This document shows, in pieces, positions 30,438 to 39,700 of a stretch of DNA of 41,317 nucleotides. This DNA is from UBA1189 sp045612925. GTDB taxonomy: Bacteria; Bacteroidota; Bacteroidia; Bacteroidales; Bacteroidaceae. Position 1 is the stretch's first letter, and each line of letters begins with the position of its first letter. The stretch is from the NCBI GenBank assembly GCA_045612925.1, contig JAZKZX010000029.1, forward strand, positions 1 to 41,317, in the 5' to 3' direction. The notes under the pieces are model-generated. The model was not told the DNA's origin. It worked only from the letters and a program-made list of their open reading frames with translations, and ran no database searches. The translations under genes and the position numbers were made by a program.

Positions 30438-30662
30438 TCATGCAGGGTTGTGTCGTCTTCTCTCCTTCACTGCCATGGGGTTTTCGCGTTGTGCCTGCTT
30501 GTCCTGCGTCTGTGCGCTGCTGATGCCTTGGCGGCGCAGATGCTTGTTGCCACACACATGGGTGTTGGGGAATTTCCCGCCCTTCTTGATGAGTATGGTA
30601 ACACTCATTAACACCATGCAGATTGCAATTATCAGCAGAGAAATTAGGAATAAACGCACCAT
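30438..30662 (-). CDS. Small single-pass membrane protein, conserved in Bacteroidales
   Basis: A 74-aa protein: one N-terminal transmembrane helix (LFLISLLIIAICMVLMSVTIL), then KKGGKFPNTHVCGNKHLRRQGI and a charged tail. The FPNTHV-GNK-LR-GI block is one I associate with a conserved uncharacterised Bacteroidales family. No function can be given. It heads the leftward group, with its TGA overlapping an in-frame ATG of the OmpH-like gene, suggesting co-translation. Confidence 0.65.
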   Translation of the reverse strand: MVRLFLISLLIIAICMVLMSVTILIKKGGKFPNTHVCGNKHLRRQGISSAQTQDKQAQRENPMAVKERRRHNPA

Positions 30663-30699
30663 TTTCTTATTTTTGCAGTGTTATCTTCATATTTTGATG

Positions 30700-30707
30700 C
30701 AAAGATA
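30700..30707 (-). promoter_or_regulatory. -7 box for the leftward small membrane protein / ompH-like / tkt group
   Basis: The minus strand reads TATCTTTG, a full match to TAnnTTTG, about 38 bp upstream of the ATG at 30662. The -33 element is not obvious. Confidence 0.5.
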
Positions 30708-30776
30708 ATAAAAGCGAACGGATAAAACGAGTTTTTTTGCCTTAATTTACTATTAATAATATCTAATAAAAAAAGA

Positions 30777-32231
30777 ATGATTACAAAAGATTTGAAACCC
30801 AAGGCTTTGTTTGGCTATTTTGAAGAGATTTGTGGTATTCCTCACCCCTCGAAGCATGAGGAGAAGATGAGTGCTTGGTTGCGCCAGTTTGGCGAATCGC
30901 GTGGCTTGGCAACGAAGGTTGACGAGGCTGGCAATGTCGTTATCAGCAAGCCCGCTACGCCCGGCATGGAGGATCGCAAGACCATCATCCTGCAGTCGCA
31001 CATGGATATGGTGTGCGAGAGCAATAAAGGTGTAAATCACGACTTTATGACCGACCCCATCCGTCTTGTCATCGATGGCGAGTGGCTCAAGGCCGATGGC
31101 ACCACGCTCGGTGCCGACAACGGTATAGGCATGGCTGCTGCGCTGGCGGTGCTCACCGATGATACCACCAAGCATGGACCTATCGAGTGTGTGTTTACCG
31201 TTGATGAGGAGACGGGTCTCACGGGTGCCAATGCTATGCAGGGCGGCTTCATGAATGGCGATATCCTGCTCAACCTTGACTCCGAAGACGAGGGCGAGAT
31301 TTTCATCGGTTGTGCCGGAGGTGTGCGCACTGATGCGGCCTTCAAGTACAATGAGGTAGAGGTGCCTGCCGACTATTTCTTCTTCAAGGTTACCGTCAAC
31401 AATCTGCTTGGCGGACACAGTGGCGACGACATCAACAAGGGACATGCCAATGCCAACAAGGTGCTCAATCGATTCCTCCTTGCTGCGGCCGAGAAGTATG
31501 ATATGTATCTTGCTTATATTGAGGGAGGTAACAAGCATAATGCTATCCCCCGCGAGGCTATGGCTGTGTGCGCTGTGCCCAAGAAAGACAAGGAAAATGT
31601 GCGCGTAGATTTCAATATCTTTGCTGCCGAAGTGGAGGCCGAATATGCCGCCATCGAGAGCAAGGCACGCTTCGTACTCGAGTCTGCCGATGCGCAGGAA
31701 AAGGTGATGGACAAGAACACCATGATGCGCCTTCTCCGTGCCCTTCACGGTGTTTTCAACGGAGTGTTTGCGATGAGCAACGATGTGCCCGGATTGGTCG
31801 AGACATCGAGCAACCTGGCCTCTGTGCGCATGGCCGATGGTGAGGTCAAGATTGTGCTCTCGCAGCGCAGTTCGTCGGCTTCGGGTAAGAAGGATGTGGC
31901 CGACTCGGTGCGTGCCGTATTCGAGCTTGCCGGTGCCGAGGTCGAGGTGGGCGAGGGATACCCCGGCTGGAAGCCCAATGCCAAGTCAGAGATACTGCAG
32001 ATTGCCCAGGCTACCTATAAGCAGCTCTTCGGCAAGGAACCCAAGGTGAAGGCTATCCATGCAGGTCTCGAGTGTGGCCTCTTCCTCGAGAAGTACCCCC
32101 ACTTGGATATGATTTCGTTCGGCCCCACCATGCGTGGTGTGCACTCCCCCGACGAGCGTCTGCTCATCCCCACCGTGGAGCTGTGGTGGAATCATCTCGT
32201 GGCTGTGCTTGAAGCTGCTCCGAAGAAGTGA
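30777..32231 (+). CDS. pepD: Aminoacyl-histidine dipeptidase (PepD, M20 family)
   Basis: A 484-aa cytosolic zinc dipeptidase that hydrolyses Xaa-His dipeptides (carnosine-like). The metal and catalytic motifs are clear: LQSHMDMVC (about residues 78-86; H, D), LGADNGIGMAAALA (D), VDEETGLTGA (E pair), LLNLDSEDEGEIFIGCAGG and HAGLECG near the C terminus. The length matches M20C PepD. Gene order has no operon partner; the strong terminator at 32251 follows directly. Confidence 0.95.
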   Translation: MITKDLKPKALFGYFEEICGIPHPSKHEEKMSAWLRQFGESRGLATKVDEAGNVVISKPATPGMEDRKTIILQSHMDMVCESNKGVNHDFMTDPIRLVIDGEWLKADGTTLGADNGIGMAAALAVLTDDTTKHGPIECVFTVDEETGLTGANAMQGGFMNGDILLNLDSEDEGEIFIGCAGGVRTDAAFKYNEVEVPADYFFFKVTVNNLLGGHSGDDINKGHANANKVLNRFLLAAAEKYDMYLAYIEGGNKHNAIPREAMAVCAVPKKDKENVRVDFNIFAAEVEAEYAAIESKARFVLESADAQEKVMDKNTMMRLLRALHGVFNGVFAMSNDVPGLVETSSNLASVRMADGEVKIVLSQRSSSASGKKDVADSVRAVFELAGAEVEVGEGYPGWKPNAKSEILQIAQATYKQLFGKEPKVKAIHAGLECGLFLEKYPHLDMISFGPTMRGVHSPDERLLIPTVELWWNHLVAVLEAAPKK

Positions 32232-32250
32232 TGCTGATGAGTTGATTGAT

Positions 32251-32285
32251 GAGGGTGTCCCGTGCTGGGATGCCCTCTTTTTTTT
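32251..32285 (+). terminator. Intrinsic terminator of pepD
   Basis: GAGGGTGTCCC-GTGCT-GGGATGCCCTC, an 11-bp stem with two G-U pairs, followed by eight T residues. Confidence 0.9.
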
Positions 32286-32646
32286 GTTGTGCAATAAGTC
32301 AAAGAACGGTGTGTGTGGAAAGCGGGGTTGGCCGACCATTTTTCGCGCTTTGGTAATGCAAAGATAAGGCATTTGTTTTTGGGAGCGCGGCTTGTTGCAA
32401 ATAACTGCAAAAAACTGCAAATAACTTTTTGCAACTAATTGAATTTGTGCTAATAATAAATTTTTTATTTACTGCACAAATTAACTCTCACAGGTGCGGA
32501 AAACCAGCATCGTAGGTGCGGGAATCGTAACTCGCTGCCGACGCGAAAGTAGCGTCGGTTGCGACGGCGGGAGGTTTATCTCCCCAACCTTTAGGTCGCT
32601 GGCCGAAGGGAAAAGCAAAGGAGTGCGAAACATAAGTGAAGCTTTT

Positions 32647-32698
32647 AGGGATACGCGCATAATGCGCGGCCGCCACGCGCGTGCGCGCTCATATCCCT
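32647..32698. other. Potential three-way junction / cruciform DNA
   Basis: Outer stem AGGGATA (32647-32653) with TATCCCT (32692-32698) encloses two GC-rich hairpins: CGCGCA-TAA-TGCGCG (32654-32668) and GCGCG-TG-CGCGC (32677-32688). The arrangement is regular and in a gene-free region. Confidence 0.55.
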
Positions 32699-32704
32699 CG
32701 GAGG

Positions 32705-32842
32705 TGTCAGTTGTCAGTGTCAGTAAACTTGCGCTATGAACTCCGAGTGTGTATATATATAGGGCATATTTATTTAAATATGAATTTTTATTTCAACTAT
32801 TTTCTCCAACTATCGAGAGAGCAAAGTAATTGACAACTGACA
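32705..32842. repeat. 138-bp segment bounded by a 12-bp inverted repeat
   Basis: TGTCAGTTGTCA (32705-32716) and its exact reverse complement TGACAACTGACA (32831-32842) flank an AT-rich stretch with no ORF. The layout resembles a miniature inverted-repeat element; no target-site duplication was evident. Confidence 0.4.
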
Positions 32843-32931
32843 TCGTTGCCTTTTCCTGAACAGGGTTTACACTGATTAGCCTATTTTGTAATTAGTCATA
32901 CTGAATAATTTGACAAATATAACTGAAAGAC

Positions 32932-32971
32932 TTTACATATTCCTACAAATGTTTACATCTTCCTGCAGAAG
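32932..32971 (+). repeat. Tandem 20-bp repeats starting TTTACAT upstream of the GH operon
   Basis: 32932-32951 (TTTACATATTCCTACAAATG) and 32952-32971 (TTTACATCTTCCTGCAGAAG) match at most positions; diverged TTTGTATTC and TTTACATC copies follow at 32972 and 32995. They lie 120-160 bp before the promoter, where an activator could bind. Confidence 0.5.
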
Positions 32972-33090
32972 TTTGTATTCAGCCTGAAAAAAGGTTTACA
33001 TCGTGTCTGTATTCTGTAATCGCGTGGTCGCTCGAGATGCGGATGTGAGTCTTCCTTCCGTTCCCTGTGGGGATTTTTTTGCCAAAAAAA

Positions 33091-33121
33091 TTGCATGGAT
33101 AAAACAAATGTTGTATCTTTG
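33091..33121 (+). promoter_or_regulatory. Promoter of the glycosidase operon
   Basis: TTG (33091-33093), 20 bp, TATCTTTG (33114-33121). Leader to the ATG at 33203 is about 75 nt, with no Shine-Dalgarno sequence. Confidence 0.65.
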
Positions 33122-33202
33122 TATGGTATTAATACCGTAAACACGAATAGCTAATACTTGCTCTTGTAAATGACTGAAACACAATCAATAATCAATATTT
33201 TT

Positions 33203-36200
33203 ATGAAACGACATTTTTTGATGACGCTTGCTCTTGTGGCATGCGCTATGGGTGCTCTTGCGCAGAGCTTCCCTACGGTGAGTACGGCAGAGCGTACAGT
33301 ATGGTACCTCATCCAGTTTGCTAACGGCGGTAACGCTATTACAGCTTCTGCAGAGGCTGATGTCACTACCTCATCTGCGGTGGGTAGCCCCGAGCAGCTG
33401 TGGAAGGTGACAGGCGATGCTAGTGGCTATCAGTTGACCAACAAGAAGGGTTACACACTTTGTGTGGGCTCGGCTGCCAAGAACGAAATGGTAAAGGCTG
33501 CTGCTGCGCCAACAGGTGTGAGCAAGTTTACTATCGCAGCCATTGACGGTGGCTACGAAATTCGCCCCGTAGGCAATGCAAATATCTCGATGAACCTCTG
33601 GGGCGGTCCCAATGAGAATCGCGGTGTGGGTCTCTGGGATAATGGTGACCAGAACAACAAGGTGACCTTTGCCGATGCGTCGGTGTTGGAGAACATGAGC
33701 AAGTATTCGCTCATTCCCTATCCGCAGGAACTTACCGTGGTGAAGGAGGGCTCGCTCTTCGTAGCGGCACTCAACGCCATTACCTATAAGAGCGATGCTA
33801 TGAAGGAGCATGCCGAGGCCTTTGCGGCGCAGTTGAAGAAGGCTGCGGGTATCACGCTTAAGGTGCAGCAGGCTGGGGCTACGGCTGGAGCAGGCGAGAT
33901 ATGGTTTGGCACAGATGAGGCCCTGCCCCGCGATGGCTACACCCTCGAGGTGAAGGAGAATGGCGTCGAGATCAAGACTTCAAGCTTTGGTGGCGAACTC
34001 TATGCGTTGCAGACATTGATGCAGCTCTTGCCTCGCGAGTTTTTCGCTAACGAACTTTGCGGCACCGGATGCAGTGCCAAGTGGGATCTCCCCTTGGTGA
34101 GCATCAAGGATAACCCTCGGTTTGAGCATCGTGGCTTCATGATGGATGTGGCCCGTCACTTCTTCGACAAGGATGAGGTGAAGAAGGTGCTCGATATCTT
34201 GGCATTCTATAAGCTCAACCGTCTCCACTGGCACCTCACCGACGACCAGGGCTGGCGTATCGAGATCCCCGAATATCCCAAGCTCACCGAGGTGGGCGCC
34301 ATCCGTGCCGGCTCGTTCACCAACAATGGCGATGGCCAGAAATTCTTCGATGACACCGAATATGGACGCGGAATGTACTTCACGCTCGACGACTTGCGCG
34401 AGATCGTTGCCTATGCTGCCGAGCGCAACATCGATATTCTCCCCGAGATTGACCTCCCCGGACACATGGTGGCTGCTGTGGCCTCGTACCCCGAGTTTAG
34501 CTGCGACCCCACGAAGAAGTATGAAGTGCGCATCGATGGCGGTATCTCACACGATGTGCTCAATGTGGGCAAGGACGAGGTCATCGACTTCCTCAAGTGC
34601 GTGCTCGGTCATGTGGCCGAGGTGTTCCCCTTCCCCTACATCCACCTCGGTGGCGACGAGTGCCCCACAGAGCAGTGGGCCACCAATGAGGACTGCTTGC
34701 GCCGCGTGCAGGAGGAGGGCCTTGCCGGTGTGCACGAACTGCAGTCATGGCTCGTAGAGAATCTCGGTACCTTCCTCAAGACCGAATATGGCAAGGACAT
34801 CGTCGTATGGGACGAGGTGCTCGCCAACTGGAACACCAAGAATACCACCACACCCGTCATCATGGCGTGGAACCAGAGCGGTGCGCTCTCCAAAAAGGCT
34901 GCCGACCTCGGCTTCAAGAGCATCCTATGCCCCTACTCACATGTATATATCGACTTTCCCCAGGTGTCTGACGCTGATGCGCTCGTCGATGAGATCTACT
35001 ACGGAGGCTGGGGTGTGAATACCCTCGAGCGTGTATACTCACTCAACCCCGTGGCCTATCTCGCAGGGCAGGAGGAGTTCTGCTGGGGTGCACAGGCCAA
35101 CCTCTGGGCCGAGACGCTCAACGACAACGAAGAGCTCGAGTACTGCCTCCTTCCCCGTATCCTCGCATTGGCCGAGGTAGGCTGGCTCCCCGTGGAGAAG
35201 AAGAGCTGGCTGAGCTTCTACAGACGACTCCAGTCTCACGACGAGATCCTCGACCAGCTGGGCTACACCTACGCCAAGCACTACATCGAGCCCAAGGAGT
35301 ACACCGCTACCGAGCAGGCCATCATGGAGGCCGAGGAGATACTCGCTGCCAGCATCCGCGGTGGCGTAGGCTATCCCAAAGCAGAGGTCTACGACGCCCT
35401 GCAGACTGCACTCAATGCAGTGGCTGGCGATGATGTGAAGGCGCTGACCGAGGCCATCGCCGCCTACAAGGCCGCCCCCATCGTACAGCCCGAGGCGGGC
35501 AAGACCTACCGCATCCTCTCGGCATCGACCTACTTCAAGCGTCAGTACGAAGGCTCTGCGATGTACCAGAAGGGTGAGGGTGTGCGTTTCCACTATACTC
35601 CGCAGACCGAGCCCGAAGAGCTCTGGCAGTTTACCCCCACCACAGAGGGTTATATCATGACCAACCGCTATAGCGGCGGCAAGCTCACCATGGGCAACTA
35701 CAATAGCGCCATTACCATTACCGACAACGGTACTCCCATCCGTCTCGACAAGGCTACCATTGCCACAAAGAACTACACCTACATCCCTGGCGTAGTCACC
35801 ATCTCTGCCGTAGAGGGCTATAGCGACAAGATGACAGGTAGTGTCAAGCGCCTCAGCGCCGAGCTCTCGGGTCAAGTGTATGCCAAGGACGAGGCAGCCC
35901 TCTGCTACAACGGCACATGGCGCATCGAGGAGGTCACCGACTACACCGTGTGGTTACAGGGATTGGTAGACAAGTGCGAACTCATCGCCCTCACCGCCAA
36001 GGCTGGCGAGCCTAACCAACCCACCGAGGAGGCTTTGGCATTCCTCAAGAAAGAGGTGACCGACGCTGCCAAGGCAACCATCGCAACTGGTGCTGTTACC
36101 GAAGCGCAGTACACAGCATATATGAACAAATATCAAGAGTTCCAGCAGATGGAGCGCACAGGCTTTGCGCAGAGCCTCGATGAGGGCTACTACTACTACC

Positions 36201-36706
36201 TGCGCAATGTATGGTTTGGCAAGTATGCTGCCTATGATAGCAGCCTCGGCATGGTGGCACCTATGGACAAGGGGGAAGGCGACCACTACCTCTGGAGCGT
36301 AGTGAAGCGCCCAGGAGGTGCTGTATACCTTATCAATAAGGCTACGGGCACAGCAGCCTACCTCGCTGCTCACAATGGCGACCAAGCAATCAAACTGGGC
36401 GAAGAGTATGCGTGGACACTCGAAGAGCGCACTCTCGATGGCAAAACCGGTATCTGTATCCTCGACCAAGGCAGCACTGGTAGCTGGTATACCAACCCCA
36501 ACTCATGGAAGTATATCTTGATGAAAGACTTTTGGGGTGCCTGCACATGGGAGTTCCAGAAGAGCAATGTCAAGGTGGAGACAGGCATTGCCCCCGTCGT
36601 GGGCGAAAGCACCGAAGGCATCACCTACGACCTCTATGGCCGCAGAGTAGGGCGCCTCACACAACCTGGTGTATATATTCGTAATGGCGTCAAGATATTG
36701 AAGTAA
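33203..36706 (+). CDS. Secreted multidomain beta-N-acetylhexosaminidase, GH20
   Basis: A 1167-aa exported enzyme that removes terminal GlcNAc/GalNAc. Signal peptide 1-21 (LALVACAMGALAQ). Residues 24-165 look ricin/beta-trefoil-like (VWYLIQFANGG, YQLTNKKGYTL). A GH20b domain precedes the GH20 catalytic barrel (about 306-690: RGFMMDVARHFF, LHWHLTDDQGW, and the catalytic pair D485-E486 in HLGGDECP). After it come two helical FIVAR-like segments (700-765 and 950-990) around a second trefoil-like domain, then a module at about 995-1125 that recurs in the gene at 40667, and a short YDLYGRRV...GVYIRNGVKILK tail. The ATG at 33203 gives a good signal peptide, so I did not use the upstream ATG. First gene of the operon. 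Confidence 0.93.
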   Translation: MKRHFLMTLALVACAMGALAQSFPTVSTAERTVWYLIQFANGGNAITASAEADVTTSSAVGSPEQLWKVTGDASGYQLTNKKGYTLCVGSAAKNEMVKAAAAPTGVSKFTIAAIDGGYEIRPVGNANISMNLWGGPNENRGVGLWDNGDQNNKVTFADASVLENMSKYSLIPYPQELTVVKEGSLFVAALNAITYKSDAMKEHAEAFAAQLKKAAGITLKVQQAGATAGAGEIWFGTDEALPRDGYTLEVKENGVEIKTSSFGGELYALQTLMQLLPREFFANELCGTGCSAKWDLPLVSIKDNPRFEHRGFMMDVARHFFDKDEVKKVLDILAFYKLNRLHWHLTDDQGWRIEIPEYPKLTEVGAIRAGSFTNNGDGQKFFDDTEYGRGMYFTLDDLREIVAYAAERNIDILPEIDLPGHMVAAVASYPEFSCDPTKKYEVRIDGGISHDVLNVGKDEVIDFLKCVLGHVAEVFPFPYIHLGGDECPTEQWATNEDCLRRVQEEGLAGVHELQSWLVENLGTFLKTEYGKDIVVWDEVLANWNTKNTTTPVIMAWNQSGALSKKAADLGFKSILCPYSHVYIDFPQVSDADALVDEIYYGGWGVNTLERVYSLNPVAYLAGQEEFCWGAQANLWAETLNDNEELEYCLLPRILALAEVGWLPVEKKSWLSFYRRLQSHDEILDQLGYTYAKHYIEPKEYTATEQAIMEAEEILAASIRGGVGYPKAEVYDALQTALNAVAGDDVKALTEAIAAYKAAPIVQPEAGKTYRILSASTYFKRQYEGSAMYQKGEGVRFHYTPQTEPEELWQFTPTTEGYIMTNRYSGGKLTMGNYNSAITITDNGTPIRLDKATIATKNYTYIPGVVTISAVEGYSDKMTGSVKRLSAELSGQVYAKDEAALCYNGTWRIEEVTDYTVWLQGLVDKCELIALTAKAGEPNQPTEEALAFLKKEVTDAAKATIATGAVTEAQYTAYMNKYQEFQQMERTGFAQSLDEGYYYYLRNVWFGKYAAYDSSLGMVAPMDKGEGDHYLWSVVKRPGGAVYLINKATGTAAYLAAHNGDQAIKLGEEYAWTLEERTLDGKTGICILDQGSTGSWYTNPNSWKYILMKDFWGACTWEFQKSNVKVETGIAPVVGESTEGITYDLYGRRVGRLTQPGVYIRNGVKILK

Positions 36707-36758
36707 TCTTGCGGGTGTGAAGATAATATAGACTAATTTCAACCATAAAATATCTAAT

Positions 36759-39700
36759 ATGAAGAAATTCTGCTTCTCCATCCTTGCTACCCTCATCACT
36801 TTAGGTGCAGCGGCACAGCAAACTGATATTTTCCCCAAGCCCCAACAGGTGAAGTGGGGCACTGAGAAGGCTTTTGATAATACCGTAGCCTATACCCTTG
36901 TGGGCGCTGCTGACGCAGATGCCGACGCGGTGGCACTCATTGGCAAACATTTCGCTACCACGAATGGTGCCGTCAGCCTCACCATCGGTGAGCGTGGCGA
37001 TGCTGCCGTGGCTGCCTATGAGAGCCTGATTCCGGCCAAGAGCGAGGGCTACTACCTCAGCGTATCGAAAAATGGCGTAGTCATCGCAGGTAACGATGCT
37101 TCGGGTACCTACTACGGCGTGCAGACCTTCCTCCAGGTGGCTTCACAACCCGAGGTGAAGGCCGTGACCATTACCGACTGGCCCTCAATCGGAGACCGCG
37201 GACTCGTAGAAGGCTACTACGGCAACCCCTACAGCGATGCCGACCGCAAGAGCCTGCACGAATTCTTCGGACGCACCAAGATGAATGTCTACATCTATGG
37301 CCCCAAGGACGACCCCTACCATCGCGACCGCTGGCGCGAAGACTATCCCGCCGCTGAGGCTGCACGCCTTAGCGAGTTGGCTGCCGTAGCTGCAAAGCAC
37401 AAGGTGCGCTTCGTATGGGCCTTGCACCCCGGTGGCGACATCCAGTGGAACGATGCCGACTTCAAGGCCTCTATCAATAAGTTGGAAAAGATGTATGCCC
37501 TTGGCATTCGAGCCTTCTCCATCTTCTTCGACGACATCAACGGTGCCGAGCAGAGCAAGGGCGACAAGCAGGCCGAGTACCTCAACTACCTCAACGAGAA
37601 CTTCGTAAAGAAACATACCGATGTGGCGCCCATCATCATGTGCCCCACACAGTACAACAAGGCCTATACCGGTGGCAACGACACCTACCTCAATGCATTG
37701 GGTAACACACTCGACAAGGAGACACACATCATGTGGACAGGTAACAGCGTGGTCGACATGATCGGCAAGGGCGACATGGAGTGGGTCAACGCCCGCATCA
37801 AGCGCAATGCCTACATCTGGCTCAACTATCCCGTGACCGACTACTGCCGCGACCACATCCTCATGGGTCCCACCTTCGGCAACGACCTCGACATAGCTCC
37901 TCTTCTCGGTGGCTTCGTGTCAAACCCCATGGAGTATGCCGAGGCATCCAAGGTATCGCTCTACAGCATCGGTGACTACTGCTGGAATATGGAGGCCTAC
38001 GATGCCGACGCCTCATGGGAGAGTGCACTCGAGTACCTCATGCCCGAGGAGACCGAGGAGTTCCGCCTCTTCTGCGAGAACAATGTAGACCTCGGCAACA
38101 ATGTGCATGGCCTCCGCCGCACCAATGAGTCGCCCACCTTCGTAGAGGTGAAGAAAAACTTTGACAACCTCATGAATCAGGGCAAGACCGCTGAGGCTGT
38201 AGAAGGTATGCGCGAGCACTTCAAACTCATGGGCGAGGCGGCTACCACCCTCATGGCAAGCAAGCATAATCCCGCACTCACCACCGAGATCACTCCCTGG
38301 TGCCAAGTGATGAACTATATCGCCCTCAAGGGATTGGAGTTGGGCACAATGTACGATGCCCTCGCAGAGCAAGAACCCGAAGCCTTCATCGAGAGCTATC
38401 TACGCTATCAAGCACTTAGCGAAGAGCAAGATGCTATACGCTCACGCGACTTCCCCGGCTCTATCCGTGTGGCTCGTCCCGCGGTGGGCACCTACAATGT
38501 GCTCCCCTTCCTCGAGGAGACTTTGGCTACTCTCATAGCGACCTATAAGGAAAACCACGACTACAGACTCGATGTGTTCCCTGTACAGGAGATAGAGAAT
38601 GGCACCTACTTCATTATGCATGACGGCAAGTACCTTACCAATCAGGAAGAAGGCACAGGTACGGCACCCAAGTTTGTAGAGAAGCGCGACGATGTGAAGC
38701 CCCAGCGTCAGGAGTGGAGCATCTCACTCGACCCCGAAACAGGACGCTATAAGATTGTCAGCCGTCAAGACGAGCGCTACCTCAACGAGAAGGGCGAGTT
38801 TACCGTAAGCGATGCCACCAACCCCTACGAGGCTGCATGGCACACCTATTATATATTGCGCCTTGCCAACGGAAAGTATTGCATACAGAATGGCGGCAGT
38901 GCTGGAAATCATTTCTGGACCGTCAGCAATTCGCGCATGACGAAGAGTGGAAGCACCTCTTTGGAGGCTGATAAGTTCATCTTCGACCTTGTGCCTACCA
39001 GTGGCAAAGTGGTAGAGGCTCCCTTCGTCCCGACTCACGAGACATATTACATCGTGGATGGCGGTCGCTACCTGACCAACACCAACCCTGGTGGCAATGG
39101 CGGTATTCCTGAATTCAAGGTTGTAGAGACCCCGGGCGAGGCACAAGAGTGGTGCTTCACCATTGACGAGGCTGGTAAGAACCATTATAAGATTACCAGT
39201 AAGGTCGACGGACGCTATATTAACGAATATGCAAAGTTCGGCACCAACGAATACTATCCTGACTGGAACACCTATCTCATCCTCACCATGGGTGGTATGT
39301 GTTCTATACAACCGACACAGAAGGCGCAGGAGGACTTAAAGGGTGAGCGCTGGTGGAATGTCACGGGTAATATCCTCGCGATTGACTATGCTCTCACCCG
39401 TTCGTCAAGCTATGTCATCGAAGTTGTCCCCAAAGGTACTATCATCAAGTCAAGTAACCTGCGTCAGTTCACCGAGAATGGCTGCATTGATGGCGTTAAT
39501 AATACGGCCTTGCCCACCAGCGTGAGGTCTTCGAGACCCCTGAAGGTTGTGCTGCGCGGTGCTCCGGGCTATGCCGCCAAGGGTGTCACCGTACGCTATG
39601 GCAAAAACCTCGATGGCGATCAGTTCGATGCCGATGGCAACAAGCAGTGGGACGAAGGGTATGTGAATGCTGTAAACGGAAAGGCGACAATCCCTGGTAC

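Larger units (their letters stand above)
32232..33202. other. 971-bp gene-free region with repeats, upstream of the glycosidase operon
   Basis: No credible gene. Contents in order: the pepD terminator; an orphan leftward -7 box (TATCTTTG, 32359-32366); a patch of TGCAAATAACTGC repeats bounded by GTTGCAAA / TTTGCAAC (32394-32435); a 7-bp hairpin CCGACGC/GCGTCGG (32538-32558); a GC-rich segment that can fold as a three-way junction (32647-32698); a 12-bp inverted repeat (32705-32716 with 32831-32842) around an AT-rich insert; tandem 20-bp repeats starting TTTACAT (32932-32971); and the GH20 promoter (33091-33121). Confidence 0.7.

Noticed and set aside
30753..31748. 331-codon leftward open frame over pepD
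   Set aside because: Antisense to the conserved metal-binding motifs of PepD; no start signal and no homology recognised.
32192..32434. 80-codon leftward frame after pepD
   Set aside because: It overlaps the pepD 3' end and its terminator on the other strand; composition is typical of translated non-coding DNA.
32494..32739. 81-codon rightward frame in the gene-free region before the GH operon
   Set aside because: It covers the hairpins and the three-way-junction sequence, has low-complexity R/S-rich composition and no promoter or homology.
32932..33002. CRISPR array
   Set aside because: Only two good 20-bp repeats in direct tandem without spacers, and no cas genes; better read as regulator sites.
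35039..35875. 278-codon leftward open frame inside the GH20 gene
   Set aside because: Mirror of the GH20 codons; rich in L, G, V and E as expected for a shadow frame.
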